A stretch of 64,000 bases of DNA from Mucilaginibacter empetricola (GTDB lineage Bacteria; Bacteroidota; Bacteroidia; Sphingobacteriales; Sphingobacteriaceae). The stretch spans positions 25,967-89,966 of the forward strand of contig NZ_JANUBZ010000017.1 in assembly GCF_024808665.1 (NCBI RefSeq), in the 5' to 3' direction. This document shows positions 32,712-40,570 of this stretch, piece after piece; position 1 is the first letter of the stretch, and the number at the start of each line of letters is the position of its first letter. The translations under genes were made by a program, and so were the position numbers. The notes below the pieces were generated by a model. It was given only the letters and a program-made list of their open reading frames with translations, searched no databases and was not told where the DNA came from.

Positions 32712-33824
32712 TTAACTGTTGCCGGCTGTTTTTAGTTTGCCAAAGCGTGTCTTCAATTTCAGAAAATACTTTTCATAAAAGAAATAAGATAAACAAGGCA
32801 CAATTATGATGAATATTAAATTGGAAGGATAAGTAACTAACCAATGTGGCCATTTTGAACTGCCGTAAACAAACATCTGCTGCCAAATATAAACGCTGTA
32901 TGACAGCACGCCCAAAAATGATAAGAATCTATTATTAAGAAACTTATAAATAAAATCAGTTGAGGGAACTATATTGGCAATGATGATATAAGCCACCAAA
33001 ACGGATATAATTAAATTGATAAACATTGATTTAACGCTATAAAACTGATCGAACCCAAGGTAAAAAATCAGAAAAATAGCCACCAAATTTCCGAATAGTT
33101 TATACTGTAACAACCATTTAAAATTTAATTTTTTATCGAAAGCAAGCATAGATAGTAAGCAACCAACTGCTATACTTTGAAATTTGATAAAATAATGGGT
33201 AAAATAGTATAAAGCCCCGTTTGACAGCGGCTTATATAATTCCTGCACACAGCAAATTAGCGGCAATATAGCCACTATAAATATAATGGACCAAAAGAAG
33301 GCTTTGTAGCTTTTTTTCAAGATAAACGGGAAGATAATATAAAACTGCTCCTCCACAGCGAGCGACCACATATGATTTAATTCGGGCGCATTTTGGTTTT
33401 TCCTGAAGTAACTAAAATTCAGAATGTAGCATATGGCACCGGCGTATTGAAACCAGGCCGCTGGCGAGTGGTAAAAATAATTGAGAAGAAACACTACAAG
33501 GATATACAGGTAAGCCACCGGGAATATTCGTAGTAAACGCCTAATGTAAAAATCCTTTAATAACAGTGTACCAGTTTGCCTTTGTTCTTTTAAACATAAG
33601 GTAGTTATTAAAAATCCACTCAAAACAAAGAAGATACCTACCCCCAAGCCTCCATTAAAAATAGTAAGGTAAAAATAATTGCCAGTGAGGCTGAGATGCA
33701 TAAACACCACCATAATTATGGAAATGCCTCTTAAACCATTTAACGAAGGGTAATATTTCTCGTTGAGGGCATCAGAAACAGTAGTTGGCGTATTTGTTGG
33801 AGCAGTGGGATTTTGAATTAACAT
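32712..33824 (-). CDS. Acyltransferase 3 family protein (third, diverged)
   Basis: This 370-residue membrane protein has the family motifs YPSLNGLRGISIIMVVFMHL (with catalytic-type His) and HMWSLAVEEQFYIIFPFIL. It is more distant from copies A and B than they are from each other. It ends the phage-type block, convergent with the 32206 gene. O-acylation of a surface glycan is the family role. Confidence 0.85.
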   Translation of the reverse strand: MLIQNPTAPTNTPTTVSDALNEKYYPSLNGLRGISIIMVVFMHLSLTGNYFYLTIFNGGLGVGIFFVLSGFLITTLCLKEQRQTGTLLLKDFYIRRLLRIFPVAYLYILVVFLLNYFYHSPAAWFQYAGAICYILNFSYFRKNQNAPELNHMWSLAVEEQFYIIFPFILKKSYKAFFWSIIFIVAILPLICCVQELYKPLSNGALYYFTHYFIKFQSIAVGCLLSMLAFDKKLNFKWLLQYKLFGNLVAIFLIFYLGFDQFYSVKSMFINLIISVLVAYIIIANIVPSTDFIYKFLNNRFLSFLGVLSYSVYIWQQMFVYGSSKWPHWLVTYPSNLIFIIIVPCLSYFFYEKYFLKLKTRFGKLKTAGNS

Positions 33825-33944
33825 CAGCTATTGTGAAAAGATACATATTCAGCACGCCAAAATATGTAATTATTTTTTTGTGTATTGAAATATATTATCA
33901 ATTTATTAAAACAACTAACATCACTTTCATCAAACTGTAAATAC

Positions 33945-33976
33945 AAGCCCGGCATTAAAGAATGCCGGGCTTTTTG
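33945..33976 (+). terminator. Strong rho-independent terminator without an obvious gene
   Basis: AAGCCCGGCATT (33945-33956) and AATGCCGGGCTT (33961-33972) form a 12-base perfect stem with a 4-base loop, followed by TTT. The T-run is on the plus strand, yet no plus-strand gene precedes it closer than 32667. It could end a small RNA encoded in 33830-33944. Confidence 0.75.
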
Positions 33977-34013
33977 TTATATAATGCTGTATTAAAAAAA
34001 GGTTATAAAAAAA

Positions 34014-34059
34014 TTGCGTAGTTAAATAACTACATTTATATTTGTAGTCAAATAACTAC
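34014..34059 (+). promoter_or_regulatory. Promoter with twin operators upstream of arsR-type gene
   Basis: TTG (34014-34016), 20 bases, then TATATTTG (34037-34044) match the Bacteroidota promoter TTG ... TAnnTTTG. The perfect inverted repeat GTAGTTAAATAACTAC (34018-34033) lies between the two boxes. A near copy, GTAGTCAAATAACTAC (34044-34059), lies at the start site, 26 bases on. Binding by the encoded ArsR protein is inferred. Confidence 0.7.
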
Positions 34060-34062
34060 GTA

Positions 34063-34386
34063 ATGAATTTAAGAAGAGATGTTTTTCAGGCAATTGCTGA
34101 CCCAACAAGGAGAGCTATTTTGTTATTGGTGGCTTCTCAATCAATGACGGCGGGCGCCATAGCAGCAAATTTTGATACCGCCAGGCCCACCGTTTCAAAA
34201 CATCTGCAAATACTCACCGAATGCCAATTATTGGAACAAAAGCAAAACGGCAGGGAAATTCACTATAACATTAATGCACAAAAAATGAGAGAAGTAGCCG
34301 ATTTTATTGAGCCGTTCCGCCAAATGTGGGACGACAGATTTAATAAACTGGAAAGTATAATGAAAGCATACAAACCAAAAAAATAG
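34063..34386 (+). CDS. ArsR-family transcriptional regulator
   Basis: This 107-residue winged helix-turn-helix repressor begins [20 protein letters not shown], followed by [20 protein letters not shown] and [20 protein letters not shown], the recognition helix and wing of ArsR proteins of the type that regulate SRPBCC genes. No metal-site CxC motif is present, so it is not an arsenic/metal sensor of the classic kind. It is first in a five-gene plus-strand cluster and likely controls itself through the twin operators just upstream. Confidence 0.9.
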   Translation: MNLRRDVFQAIADPTRRAILLLVASQSMTAGAIAANFDTARPTVSKHLQILTECQLLEQKQNGREIHYNINAQKMREVADFIEPFRQMWDDRFNKLESIMKAYKPKK

Positions 34387-34392
34387 CCTAAT

Positions 34393-34863
34393 ATGGAACT
34401 AAAAACAAAGATCAATGCCGAAGATGGCAAGCAAGATATAACGATCACAAGAGAGTTTGATTTGCCGTTGGAATTGCTTTTTAAAGCTTATGCGGAGCCA
34501 GAACTTATTGAGCAATGGATGGGAACCAAGGTATTGAAGCTGGAAAGCAAAAAGCATGGTAGCTGGCAGTTTGAAACAACCGACGCTAAAGGCAATGTTG
34601 TATTTAAAGCTAACGGGGTGATCCATGAATTTATCCCCAACCATAAGATTACACGCACATTTGAAATGGACAATACATCGTTTGGCGTCCAGTTAGAGAT
34701 AACGGAATTTGAAAAACTTACCGATGACACCAGCAAAGTCAATATGCATGTAATATACGAATCAGTTGCACAAAGGGATCAGCTGTTAAAATTACCATTT
34801 GCACAAGGCTTAAACATGGCACACAACCGAATAGAAGCACTATTAAAAACCTTAAATAATTAA
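34393..34863 (+). CDS. SRPBCC (AHSA1-like) domain protein
   Basis: This 156-residue START/Bet v1-like protein with a ligand-cavity fold begins ITITREFDLPLELLFKAYAE, then PELIEQWMGTKVLKLESKK. It lies six bases after the ArsR gene, the usual pairing, where the ArsR protein controls the AHSA1-like partner. The ligand is unknown. It is probably cytoplasmic, as no signal peptide is present. Confidence 0.85.
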   Translation: MELKTKINAEDGKQDITITREFDLPLELLFKAYAEPELIEQWMGTKVLKLESKKHGSWQFETTDAKGNVVFKANGVIHEFIPNHKITRTFEMDNTSFGVQLEITEFEKLTDDTSKVNMHVIYESVAQRDQLLKLPFAQGLNMAHNRIEALLKTLNN

Positions 34864-34866
34864 AAA

Positions 34867-35250
34867 ATGGAAAAAAGAAAACTAATTTGGTATTGGATAA
34901 TTACTATAATATTATCCTTTTGTATTTTTTCGGGAGGGTTTGCGCAGGCTTTGCAAGTAAAAGGAGTAGTGCAGGGTTTTAAACCATTGGGGTATCCTAA
35001 TTATTTTATTTCGATCATCGGCATTTGGAAAGTATTGGGCATAATCGCCATATTGATACCTAAATTTAAATTACTAAAGGAATGGGCCTATGCGGGTATT
35101 TTTTTCACGATGACGGGTGCCGTGATTTCGCATATTGCAAGTAATGATGTTTCTGTGCAAATAATTGCTCCTTTTGTGTTGGCCATTTTTACTGTGTTAT
35201 CATGGTATTTGAGACCTACCGACAGAAAAATCACAGCATCTGATCAATAA
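34867..35250 (+). CDS. DoxX-like membrane protein
   Basis: This 127-residue protein has four membrane helices: LIWYWIITIILSFCIFSGG, FISIIGIWKVLGIIAILIPK, WAYAGIFFTMTGAVISHIAS and IIAPFVLAIFTVLSWYLR. The pattern and the KLLKEWAYAG loop fit the DoxX-like family. It starts three bases after the SRPBCC stop, so it is co-transcribed. The function of DoxX-like proteins of this type is not settled. Confidence 0.75.
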   Translation: MEKRKLIWYWIITIILSFCIFSGGFAQALQVKGVVQGFKPLGYPNYFISIIGIWKVLGIIAILIPKFKLLKEWAYAGIFFTMTGAVISHIASNDVSVQIIAPFVLAIFTVLSWYLRPTDRKITASDQ

Positions 35251-35313
35251 AATTTATAACAACCGACACATATAATTATTCAAAATATCCAATTATCATA
35301 AAAACCTATAACA

Positions 35314-35751
35314 ATGGCAAGCGTATCAATTTATTTAAACTTTAACGGCAATGCCGAAGAAGCATTTAATCATTACAAAAAAGCTTTCGGAACGGAATTT
35401 TCTACTCCAATAATGCGTTTCAAAGACACTCCGCGACAGCCCGGCGCACCAGAGCTGTCAGAAGCCGACCAAAACAAAGTAGCACACGTGGCATTGCCTA
35501 TACTTAGCGGCATCCAGATAATGGGAACCGATATACTGGAAAGCATGGGGCAAAAACTGGTAGAAGGCAACAATTTTACCATCAATTTGAGCCCCGATAC
35601 TACAGAAGAGGCTGATAAATTATTCAACGATCTATCGGAAGGCGGAGCGGACAGCGTGCCACCACATGATGAATTCTGGGGATACTGGGGTACTTGTAAA
35701 GACCGTTTTGGTATCCGTTGGATGTTTAATATTGTTAAACAACAATGGTAA
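35314..35751 (+). CDS. VOC-fold (PhnB-like, glyoxalase-related) protein
   Basis: This 145-residue protein starts MASVSIYLNFNGNAEEAFNH, then IMRFKDTP, VAHVALPILSGIQIMGTD, and ends with YWGTCKDRFGIRWMFNI. That is the PhnB-like branch of the VOC superfamily, in which two beta-alpha-beta-beta-beta units make a metal-binding cup. It is fourth in the ArsR-led cluster. The substrate is unknown. A clear terminator follows it. Confidence 0.85.
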   Translation: MASVSIYLNFNGNAEEAFNHYKKAFGTEFSTPIMRFKDTPRQPGAPELSEADQNKVAHVALPILSGIQIMGTDILESMGQKLVEGNNFTINLSPDTTEEADKLFNDLSEGGADSVPPHDEFWGYWGTCKDRFGIRWMFNIVKQQW

Positions 35752-35784
35752 TTTTAATTTAATAACATCACAAAAAAAGTTAAA

Positions 35785-35822
35785 TTCTGATCTTGCTGAA
35801 GCAATCTTTAGCAAGATCAGAA
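35785..35822 (+). terminator. Terminator after the VOC gene
   Basis: TTCTGATCTTGCT (35785-35797) and AGCAAGATCAGAA (35810-35822) pair over 13 bases with a 12-base loop, followed by CATTTTAT. Confidence 0.7.
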
Positions 35823-35904
35823 CATTTTATAACTTTACGGTGAGTCGCCTACCGGTCACAATAACACGCGGGTTAACGTTACATAAAAGAAACATACTAT
35901 TATA

Positions 35905-36492
35905 ATGAATACCATGAATCCTAAGGTTAACTTCTTTTTTGATAAAGCCAAACAATGGCAGGAAGAGTATGAGAAATTACGAACAATAGCGCTCAACTGC
36001 GGTTTAACGGAAGAATTAAAATGGGGTTGCCCCTGCTATTCGTTGAACAAACAAAACATCGTTTTGATACATGGTTTTAAAGAATATTGTGCATTCCTAT
36101 TTTTTAAAGGCGCTTTGCTAAATGATGCGCATGGCATACTGATTCAGCAAACCGAAAACGTACAATCGGCCCGGCAGGTCCGGTTTATCAATTTGCAAGA
36201 GATATTTGAGTTAGAAACCGCATTGAAAGAATATATTTATGAAGCCATAGAAGTTGAAAAAGCCGGCTTAAAAGTAGAACTTAAAAAGACCGAAGATTTC
36301 AAGGTTGCTGAAGAATTTCAATATAAACTGGATCATATCCCAGCCCTTAAAACTGCATTCGAAGCACTAACACCGGGAAGACAAAAAGGGTACCTGCTCT
36401 ATTTCTCGCAGGCCAAACAGGCAAAGACCCGCCAAGATCGGGTTGAAAAATATATTCCTCAAATTTTGAGCGGAAAAGGGCTAGACGATTAA
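35905..36492 (+). CDS. YdeI/OmdA-like (DUF1801-containing) protein
   Basis: This 195-residue protein has an N-terminal DUF1801-like domain (LRTIALNCGLTEELKWGCPC then YSLNKQNIVLIHGFKEYCAF). The C-terminal segment (TAFEALTPGRQKGYLLYFSQ then AKQAKTRQDRVEKYIPQIL) is typical of YdeI-type proteins, where bacteriocin-protection or stress roles have been suggested. It lies 150 bases after the VOC gene beyond a terminator, so it likely has its own promoter. No signal peptide is present. Confidence 0.8.
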   Translation: MNTMNPKVNFFFDKAKQWQEEYEKLRTIALNCGLTEELKWGCPCYSLNKQNIVLIHGFKEYCAFLFFKGALLNDAHGILIQQTENVQSARQVRFINLQEIFELETALKEYIYEAIEVEKAGLKVELKKTEDFKVAEEFQYKLDHIPALKTAFEALTPGRQKGYLLYFSQAKQAKTRQDRVEKYIPQILSGKGLDD

Positions 36493-36493
36493 C

Positions 36494-36519
36494 AACAACG
36501 GCCCTACTGCGCCGTTGTT
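36494..36519. terminator. Bidirectional terminator between convergent genes
   Basis: AACAACGGC (36494-36502) and GCCGTTGTT (36511-36519) form a 9-base stem around an 8-base loop. It overlaps the stop codon of the minus-strand gene at 36504. Confidence 0.55.
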
Positions 36520-36911
36520 TCTGCTACAGGAGAACGTGAAAATATAATCCAAAAACACAGAGCAAAAATTGCATAAACACTTGCTGCAATCCATAAATAG
36601 CCTGGTAAATTTTGATTTCGCAACAGGGCTTTAATGAGCGCCATTGCACCAATAAAATAATGTGCAAAATTAGCTATGGAAATAGGTTTGTTGTATATCC
36701 CGCCAATTATGCTCCCTTTAGACATCCAATTAAGCATCGCAAAACCAAAATATAATCCCCCCAATAATTGTAAAATAACTTGAAAATTAATTGCTGAACC
36801 TAAGCCTATCCACACCGATACCTCTACCGGGCAAAATGTAAGTGCTACTCCTATAGCACCCAGGGTTATGGCGCTCAATGTCATAATTAGTTTGGTGTTT
36901 ATTCTCAGCAT
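36504..36911 (-). CDS. Four-helix inner-membrane protein, unknown function
   Basis: This 135-residue protein has four membrane spans: LIMTLSAITLGAIGVALTF, FQVILQLLGGLYFGFAMLNW, ANFAHYFIGAMALIKALL and LWIAASVYAIFALCFWIIF. The spacing resembles small DoxX- or DUF4345-like families, but no defining motif is certain. It is convergent with the YdeI-like gene. Likely a single-gene transcript. Confidence 0.6.
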   Translation of the reverse strand: MLRINTKLIMTLSAITLGAIGVALTFCPVEVSVWIGLGSAINFQVILQLLGGLYFGFAMLNWMSKGSIIGGIYNKPISIANFAHYFIGAMALIKALLRNQNLPGYLWIAASVYAIFALCFWIIFSRSPVAETTAQ

Positions 36912-37024
36912 AAGTTTAAAGTGCAGGTTTATTTTATAATGTTATTAATGCCTAATATAACAGTTTAATAGATACAGGATAGAAAGGTGGCAACAAGTTT
37001 TTAATTAAGGAATAATTATGCTGA

Positions 37025-37867
37025 TTACTTTTCATTTAACAATCGAATAATTTTCTCTATATCATTATTCATCATGCCGGCGTCTTTTAATTCTTTAAAA
37101 TCTTCAAAAAATTCATCTTTGTAAGTCGGCATAGTTTTATCAAATGGCAGGTCCTTGTATTTCAAATATAATGCTTTCGCTTTTTGGTAATGGTTAGTCA
37201 ATAAAAACAGCAGTGGCAAATTTGAATAAGGATACCTGGAACCGGGGTTATATTTAATGCTTTGATTTAAATAGTATTCTACACTACCAAACTGCTGCGT
37301 GAGCATACTGTACCATCCCAAACTATTATAATGATGGGCCATTTGAATTCGCCCCATGCTATCGGATGCAATTTGATAATATACAGAATCTAAAGCCACC
37401 AAATTATAATAATGCGCCCGGATATATTTATTTGATTTTAAGGCTGAAATATTATACTTCAAAAAATATGTTCTGTACTCCTCAAGCCTGCCGGTGTTTG
37501 AAAGAAAAAGCAATTTAGTTTTGGTATCAGATGTATAACTGTAGGAAATCAAGCTTATTTTATATTTCAACTCAACAGTGCTATCTTTCTTCAGCATATC
37601 ATACATCAATGTGTCGGCCCTTGGTTCATCTTTTTTTTTGAGATACAGTTGGTAATAAGTTAGCATTTGCCACACGCTTTTACCCCGCACAAGAATTGAC
37701 GTACTTTCTTTCTTATTATTGAATTCATCATCAGCGGTATCTCTATTTGTTGTTTTTATCTGCGTTAAATCTCTCCGAATATTCCACGACGCATTATACA
37801 CCCAAGCCTTTGAATTAAAACCACTTAGTGTAAGTAAAGTAAATATTAATATTATTTTAGATGGCAT
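37025..37867 (-). CDS. Secreted helical-repeat protein, unknown function
   Basis: This 280-residue protein has a signal peptide (MPSKIILIFTLLTLSGFNSK, cleaved near KAW). The mature part is rich in Tyr/Leu helices with a TPR-like pattern (AHHYNSLGWYSMLTQQFGSV, then LNQSIKYNPGSRYPYSNLPL and YQKAKALYLKYKDL). Periplasmic protein-protein contact is plausible. It is divergent from the AraC gene at 38094; the gap holds no clear motif. Family not recognised. Confidence 0.55.
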   Translation of the reverse strand: MPSKIILIFTLLTLSGFNSKAWVYNASWNIRRDLTQIKTTNRDTADDEFNNKKESTSILVRGKSVWQMLTYYQLYLKKKDEPRADTLMYDMLKKDSTVELKYKISLISYSYTSDTKTKLLFLSNTGRLEEYRTYFLKYNISALKSNKYIRAHYYNLVALDSVYYQIASDSMGRIQMAHHYNSLGWYSMLTQQFGSVEYYLNQSIKYNPGSRYPYSNLPLLFLLTNHYQKAKALYLKYKDLPFDKTMPTYKDEFFEDFKELKDAGMMNNDIEKIIRLLNEK

Positions 37868-38093
37868 TTTTTATGTTTTTGCAGCTGCTGAATAGTTCGT
37901 TGATTTTATTTTATAAAGCTAATGTAAGGTGTAGCAAAGCTAAAAAACGGTATAGAACGGCTATCTTTCTGGGAGCTGGTAAGTTTATTCGTTAATAAGC
38001 TGTAAACTATTATGCTTATCTGAAAATCATTTTACTTCGCTTATTAATAAATGTAATATTGCAACTTCAGAATCTTACAATAGCTTAATTGTT

Positions 38094-38870
38094 ATGCACG
38101 ATATCCATTCCAATAATATTATTGCCTTTACTGCCAGGCATGCTATTGTAGATATTCATTATCATATGTGTTATCAGATTGTTGTGAGTATGCAAACACC
38201 CTTTAATTGCACTATTGGTGGGCAAACGTATGCTCAAATTAAAGGTTTTTTAATCAATCAAAAAGTAACACACCTCTGCGAAGCGCTGAATACAACGGTA
38301 ATGGTATTTTTTATTGATGCTGAAAGTATAGTAGGCTGGCAAATTAAAGAAATGCTTGCAGGCCGGCCTTTTCTGGATATCGAATCAATCCTGAGTCATG
38401 AGCAATTAGCAATATTTACAACAGCTTGCGCACAAGCGGACTCGGCAAATGAAATGCGAAAGGTGGCCGACAACCTGCTGGAACAAATCCTCTCTTTAGG
38501 CACCTTAAGAGGTAACAGGATAATAGACGACCGGATGGTTAAAATATTAGAATATATTGAGGCCAATCAACATGACTCGATAGTTTTAGAAGACATTGCA
38601 GAACTGGTTTTCCTTTCCCCAGAAAGAGCGAGGCATCTTTTTGCGCAGCAAACCGGCATTCCTTTTTCGCAATATTTGTTATGGAAAAGAATCAAAGCAG
38701 TTTTAACCCAGGTTATAGGTAAAAATGTCCCAATGATTAATGCCATCCTCGAGAATGGGTTTACGGATCAGGCTCATTTTACACATTTATTTAAACGGAC
38801 GTTTGGAGTATCAGCCAAGTTGCTATTAAAGAATAGCCGTTCTATACAATTTTTGAAACCTCAGCTGTAA
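38094..38870 (+). CDS. AraC-family transcriptional regulator
   Basis: This protein has 258 residues. The N-terminal about 140 residues form a beta-rich sensor part (VDIHYHMCYQIVVSMQTPFN). The C-terminal about 100 residues hold two helix-turn-helix motifs (LEDIAELVFLSPERARHLFA then NAILENGFTDQAHFTHLFKR), with the GF...Q.HF.R.FK pattern of AraC proteins. It starts 31 bases before the oxidoreductase at 38901, so that gene is the probable target. The inducer is unknown. Confidence 0.88.
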   Translation: MHDIHSNNIIAFTARHAIVDIHYHMCYQIVVSMQTPFNCTIGGQTYAQIKGFLINQKVTHLCEALNTTVMVFFIDAESIVGWQIKEMLAGRPFLDIESILSHEQLAIFTTACAQADSANEMRKVADNLLEQILSLGTLRGNRIIDDRMVKILEYIEANQHDSIVLEDIAELVFLSPERARHLFAQQTGIPFSQYLLWKRIKAVLTQVIGKNVPMINAILENGFTDQAHFTHLFKRTFGVSAKLLLKNSRSIQFLKPQL

Positions 38871-38900
38871 ATACCTTTGCTTTCATAAAAACACAAAGAA

Positions 38901-39830
38901 ATGAAAGCAATAGTAATTAATGAATACGGCGATGCCCGAGTATTAAAATATGAAGAAATAACCAAACCGGTACCTGCCGATAATGAAGTGCTGATAAAGG
39001 TGAAAGCAAGTGCTCTAAACCCAATCGACAGCAAAATACGGAATGGATATTTGCATGCATTTATGCCCATCTCTTTTCCATTTACACCGGGTTGGGAAGC
39101 AGCGGGAATTATAGAAGCAACGGGTAAAAACGTTACCAGTCTTAAAATAGGCGACGAGGTATACACCCGTCCCAACTTCAGAAAAGCCGGCGGTTATGCT
39201 GAATATATGACGGTTGATGAAAACGAAGTTGCCCTTAAACCCAAAACGTTATCTTTTACAGAAGCCGCAGCAATGCCTTTGGTTGCCGGAGCAGCTCATG
39301 CTATTTTATTTAAAGCAGCAAATATTAAAGCCGGGCAAAAGATCTTTATTCTGGGTGCTGCAGGGTCAGTGGGTCTGTTTGCCGTACAAATGGCGAAAGC
39401 GGCTGGAGCATATGTTATTGGAACAGCAAGCGGCGATGATATAGCAATCCTGAAATCATTGGGTATTGATGAAGTAATTGACTACAAGAAGGTTGACTAT
39501 GCGAATACAGTATCAGGTATAGATCTTGCAATTGACCTTGCCGGTGGCCCTGCATATGAAAGTCTGTGGAAAATATTAAAAAAGGGGGGCACGTTGCTTT
39601 CAACAACTATGCAGCCATCTCCCGAAACAGCCAAAGAATACGGCGTAAATGCATCGCAGGTAATTACCGAAACCAACAAAGCAGCATTACAGGAAATTGC
39701 AGTTTTGGCAGATGAGGGAAAATTGACACCAAGAGTAGGTAAGGTATTTCCTTTATCAGCAATTGTTGAAGCACATAAATTGATGGACAGTGGTGCTATA
39801 AGTGGCAAGATTATACTGGAAATCAATTAA
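38901..39830 (+). CDS. NADPH-dependent quinone oxidoreductase-like protein (MDR family)
   Basis: This protein has 309 residues. The N-terminal GroES-like domain begins MKAIVINEYGDARVLKYEEI, followed by ALNPIDSKIRNG. The Rossmann part has KIFILGAAGSVGLFAVQMAK (about 152-171), the nucleotide-binding motif GxAGxVG. No structural or catalytic zinc Cys set is seen, so it belongs with zinc-independent quinone oxidoreductases. It reduces quinones or enones with NADPH. The AraC gene upstream on the same strand probably controls it. Confidence 0.88.
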   Translation: MKAIVINEYGDARVLKYEEITKPVPADNEVLIKVKASALNPIDSKIRNGYLHAFMPISFPFTPGWEAAGIIEATGKNVTSLKIGDEVYTRPNFRKAGGYAEYMTVDENEVALKPKTLSFTEAAAMPLVAGAAHAILFKAANIKAGQKIFILGAAGSVGLFAVQMAKAAGAYVIGTASGDDIAILKSLGIDEVIDYKKVDYANTVSGIDLAIDLAGGPAYESLWKILKKGGTLLSTTMQPSPETAKEYGVNASQVITETNKAALQEIAVLADEGKLTPRVGKVFPLSAIVEAHKLMDSGAISGKIILEIN

Positions 39831-39890
39831 CTAAATATAAACTACTTCTTGGTAGGCAACGAGAATCATCATAGTTTGAAATAAAAAAAA

Positions 39891-39922
39891 GGCGGTCTTT
39901 CCGATAAAGAAAGGCCGTTTCA
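39891..39922 (+). terminator. Terminator after the oxidoreductase gene
   Basis: GGCGGTCTTTCC (39891-39902) and GAAAGGCCGTTTC (39909-39921) pair with one mismatch around a short loop. A T-run follows on the plus strand and an A-run precedes it, so it could act in both directions. Confidence 0.7.
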
Positions 39923-40062
39923 TTTTTACAGCAAAATATAATACCCGCGGTTCGTTAGAGACAATTTCAACAAAGGCGAAGTTAAAGATGTCTGAATAAT
40001 GACATCTAAATTCTCCCGGCTACTTGCTCACTTTAAAGTTTTATAGCATCTTGCACTACACT

Positions 40063-40488
40063 ATGGAATTTACAAAAACATACATCGCCAAAAAGGAGCA
40101 TATTGATATACAGGGTATAATGGATGGCCTTTACTATCCATTTTATATGGAATATTGCAGGCACGACTTCATAAGAGAAGTATTAGGTTTTGATTTTGAG
40201 GAAGAAGCTCAAAAAGGCATTTATATGGTACTTTCGCAATACACCATTAAGTTTATCCGATCACTAAAAGAAAATGATGCGTTTATAGTTTCGTGCGAGG
40301 TTTTTACCGATGCCGGAGGTCAGCCACGGTTGCATTTTAAACAAACCATTAAATTAAATGGAAAGCTGATGACTACCGGTATATTTACTGGTACCTGCAT
40401 CCCGGCGAGCGGCGGCAGACCATATCTGCCCGATACTATAAAAGAACAACTTGCCGATAAAATCAGTTTAGATATTACGCTTATTTAA
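40063..40488 (+). CDS. Acyl-CoA thioesterase (4HBT, hot-dog fold)
   Basis: This protein has 141 residues from ATG 40063 (a TTG 13 codons upstream is less likely). DIQGIMDGLYYPFYMEYCRH followed by DFIREVLGFDFEEEAQKGIY matches the 4-hydroxybenzoyl-CoA thioesterase fold, with the active-site acid at or near Asp20 in the YxxY/F helix region. It hydrolyses an acyl-CoA; the chain is unknown. The gene stands alone, convergent with the hydrolase at 40571 across a pair of hairpins. Confidence 0.75.
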   Translation: MEFTKTYIAKKEHIDIQGIMDGLYYPFYMEYCRHDFIREVLGFDFEEEAQKGIYMVLSQYTIKFIRSLKENDAFIVSCEVFTDAGGQPRLHFKQTIKLNGKLMTTGIFTGTCIPASGGRPYLPDTIKEQLADKISLDITLI

Positions 40489-40512
40489 TAGTTTGCGGCA
40501 CTTTTTCTTGCC

Positions 40513-40567
40513 CTTGCTGGAATTGTCTCCAGCAAGCTTTGCCTTTGTTGGAGTTGTCTCCAACAAA
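40513..40567. terminator. Two tandem hairpins between convergent genes
   Basis: CTTGCTGGA (40513-40521) pairs with TCCAGCAAG (40528-40536), and TTTGTTGGA (40544-40552) pairs with TCCAACAAA (40559-40567). Both stems are 9 bases with 6-base loops, ATTGTC and GTTGTC. The second looks like a copy of the first with compensating changes. They probably serve as a two-way terminator. Confidence 0.6.
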
Positions 40568-40570
40568 CTA

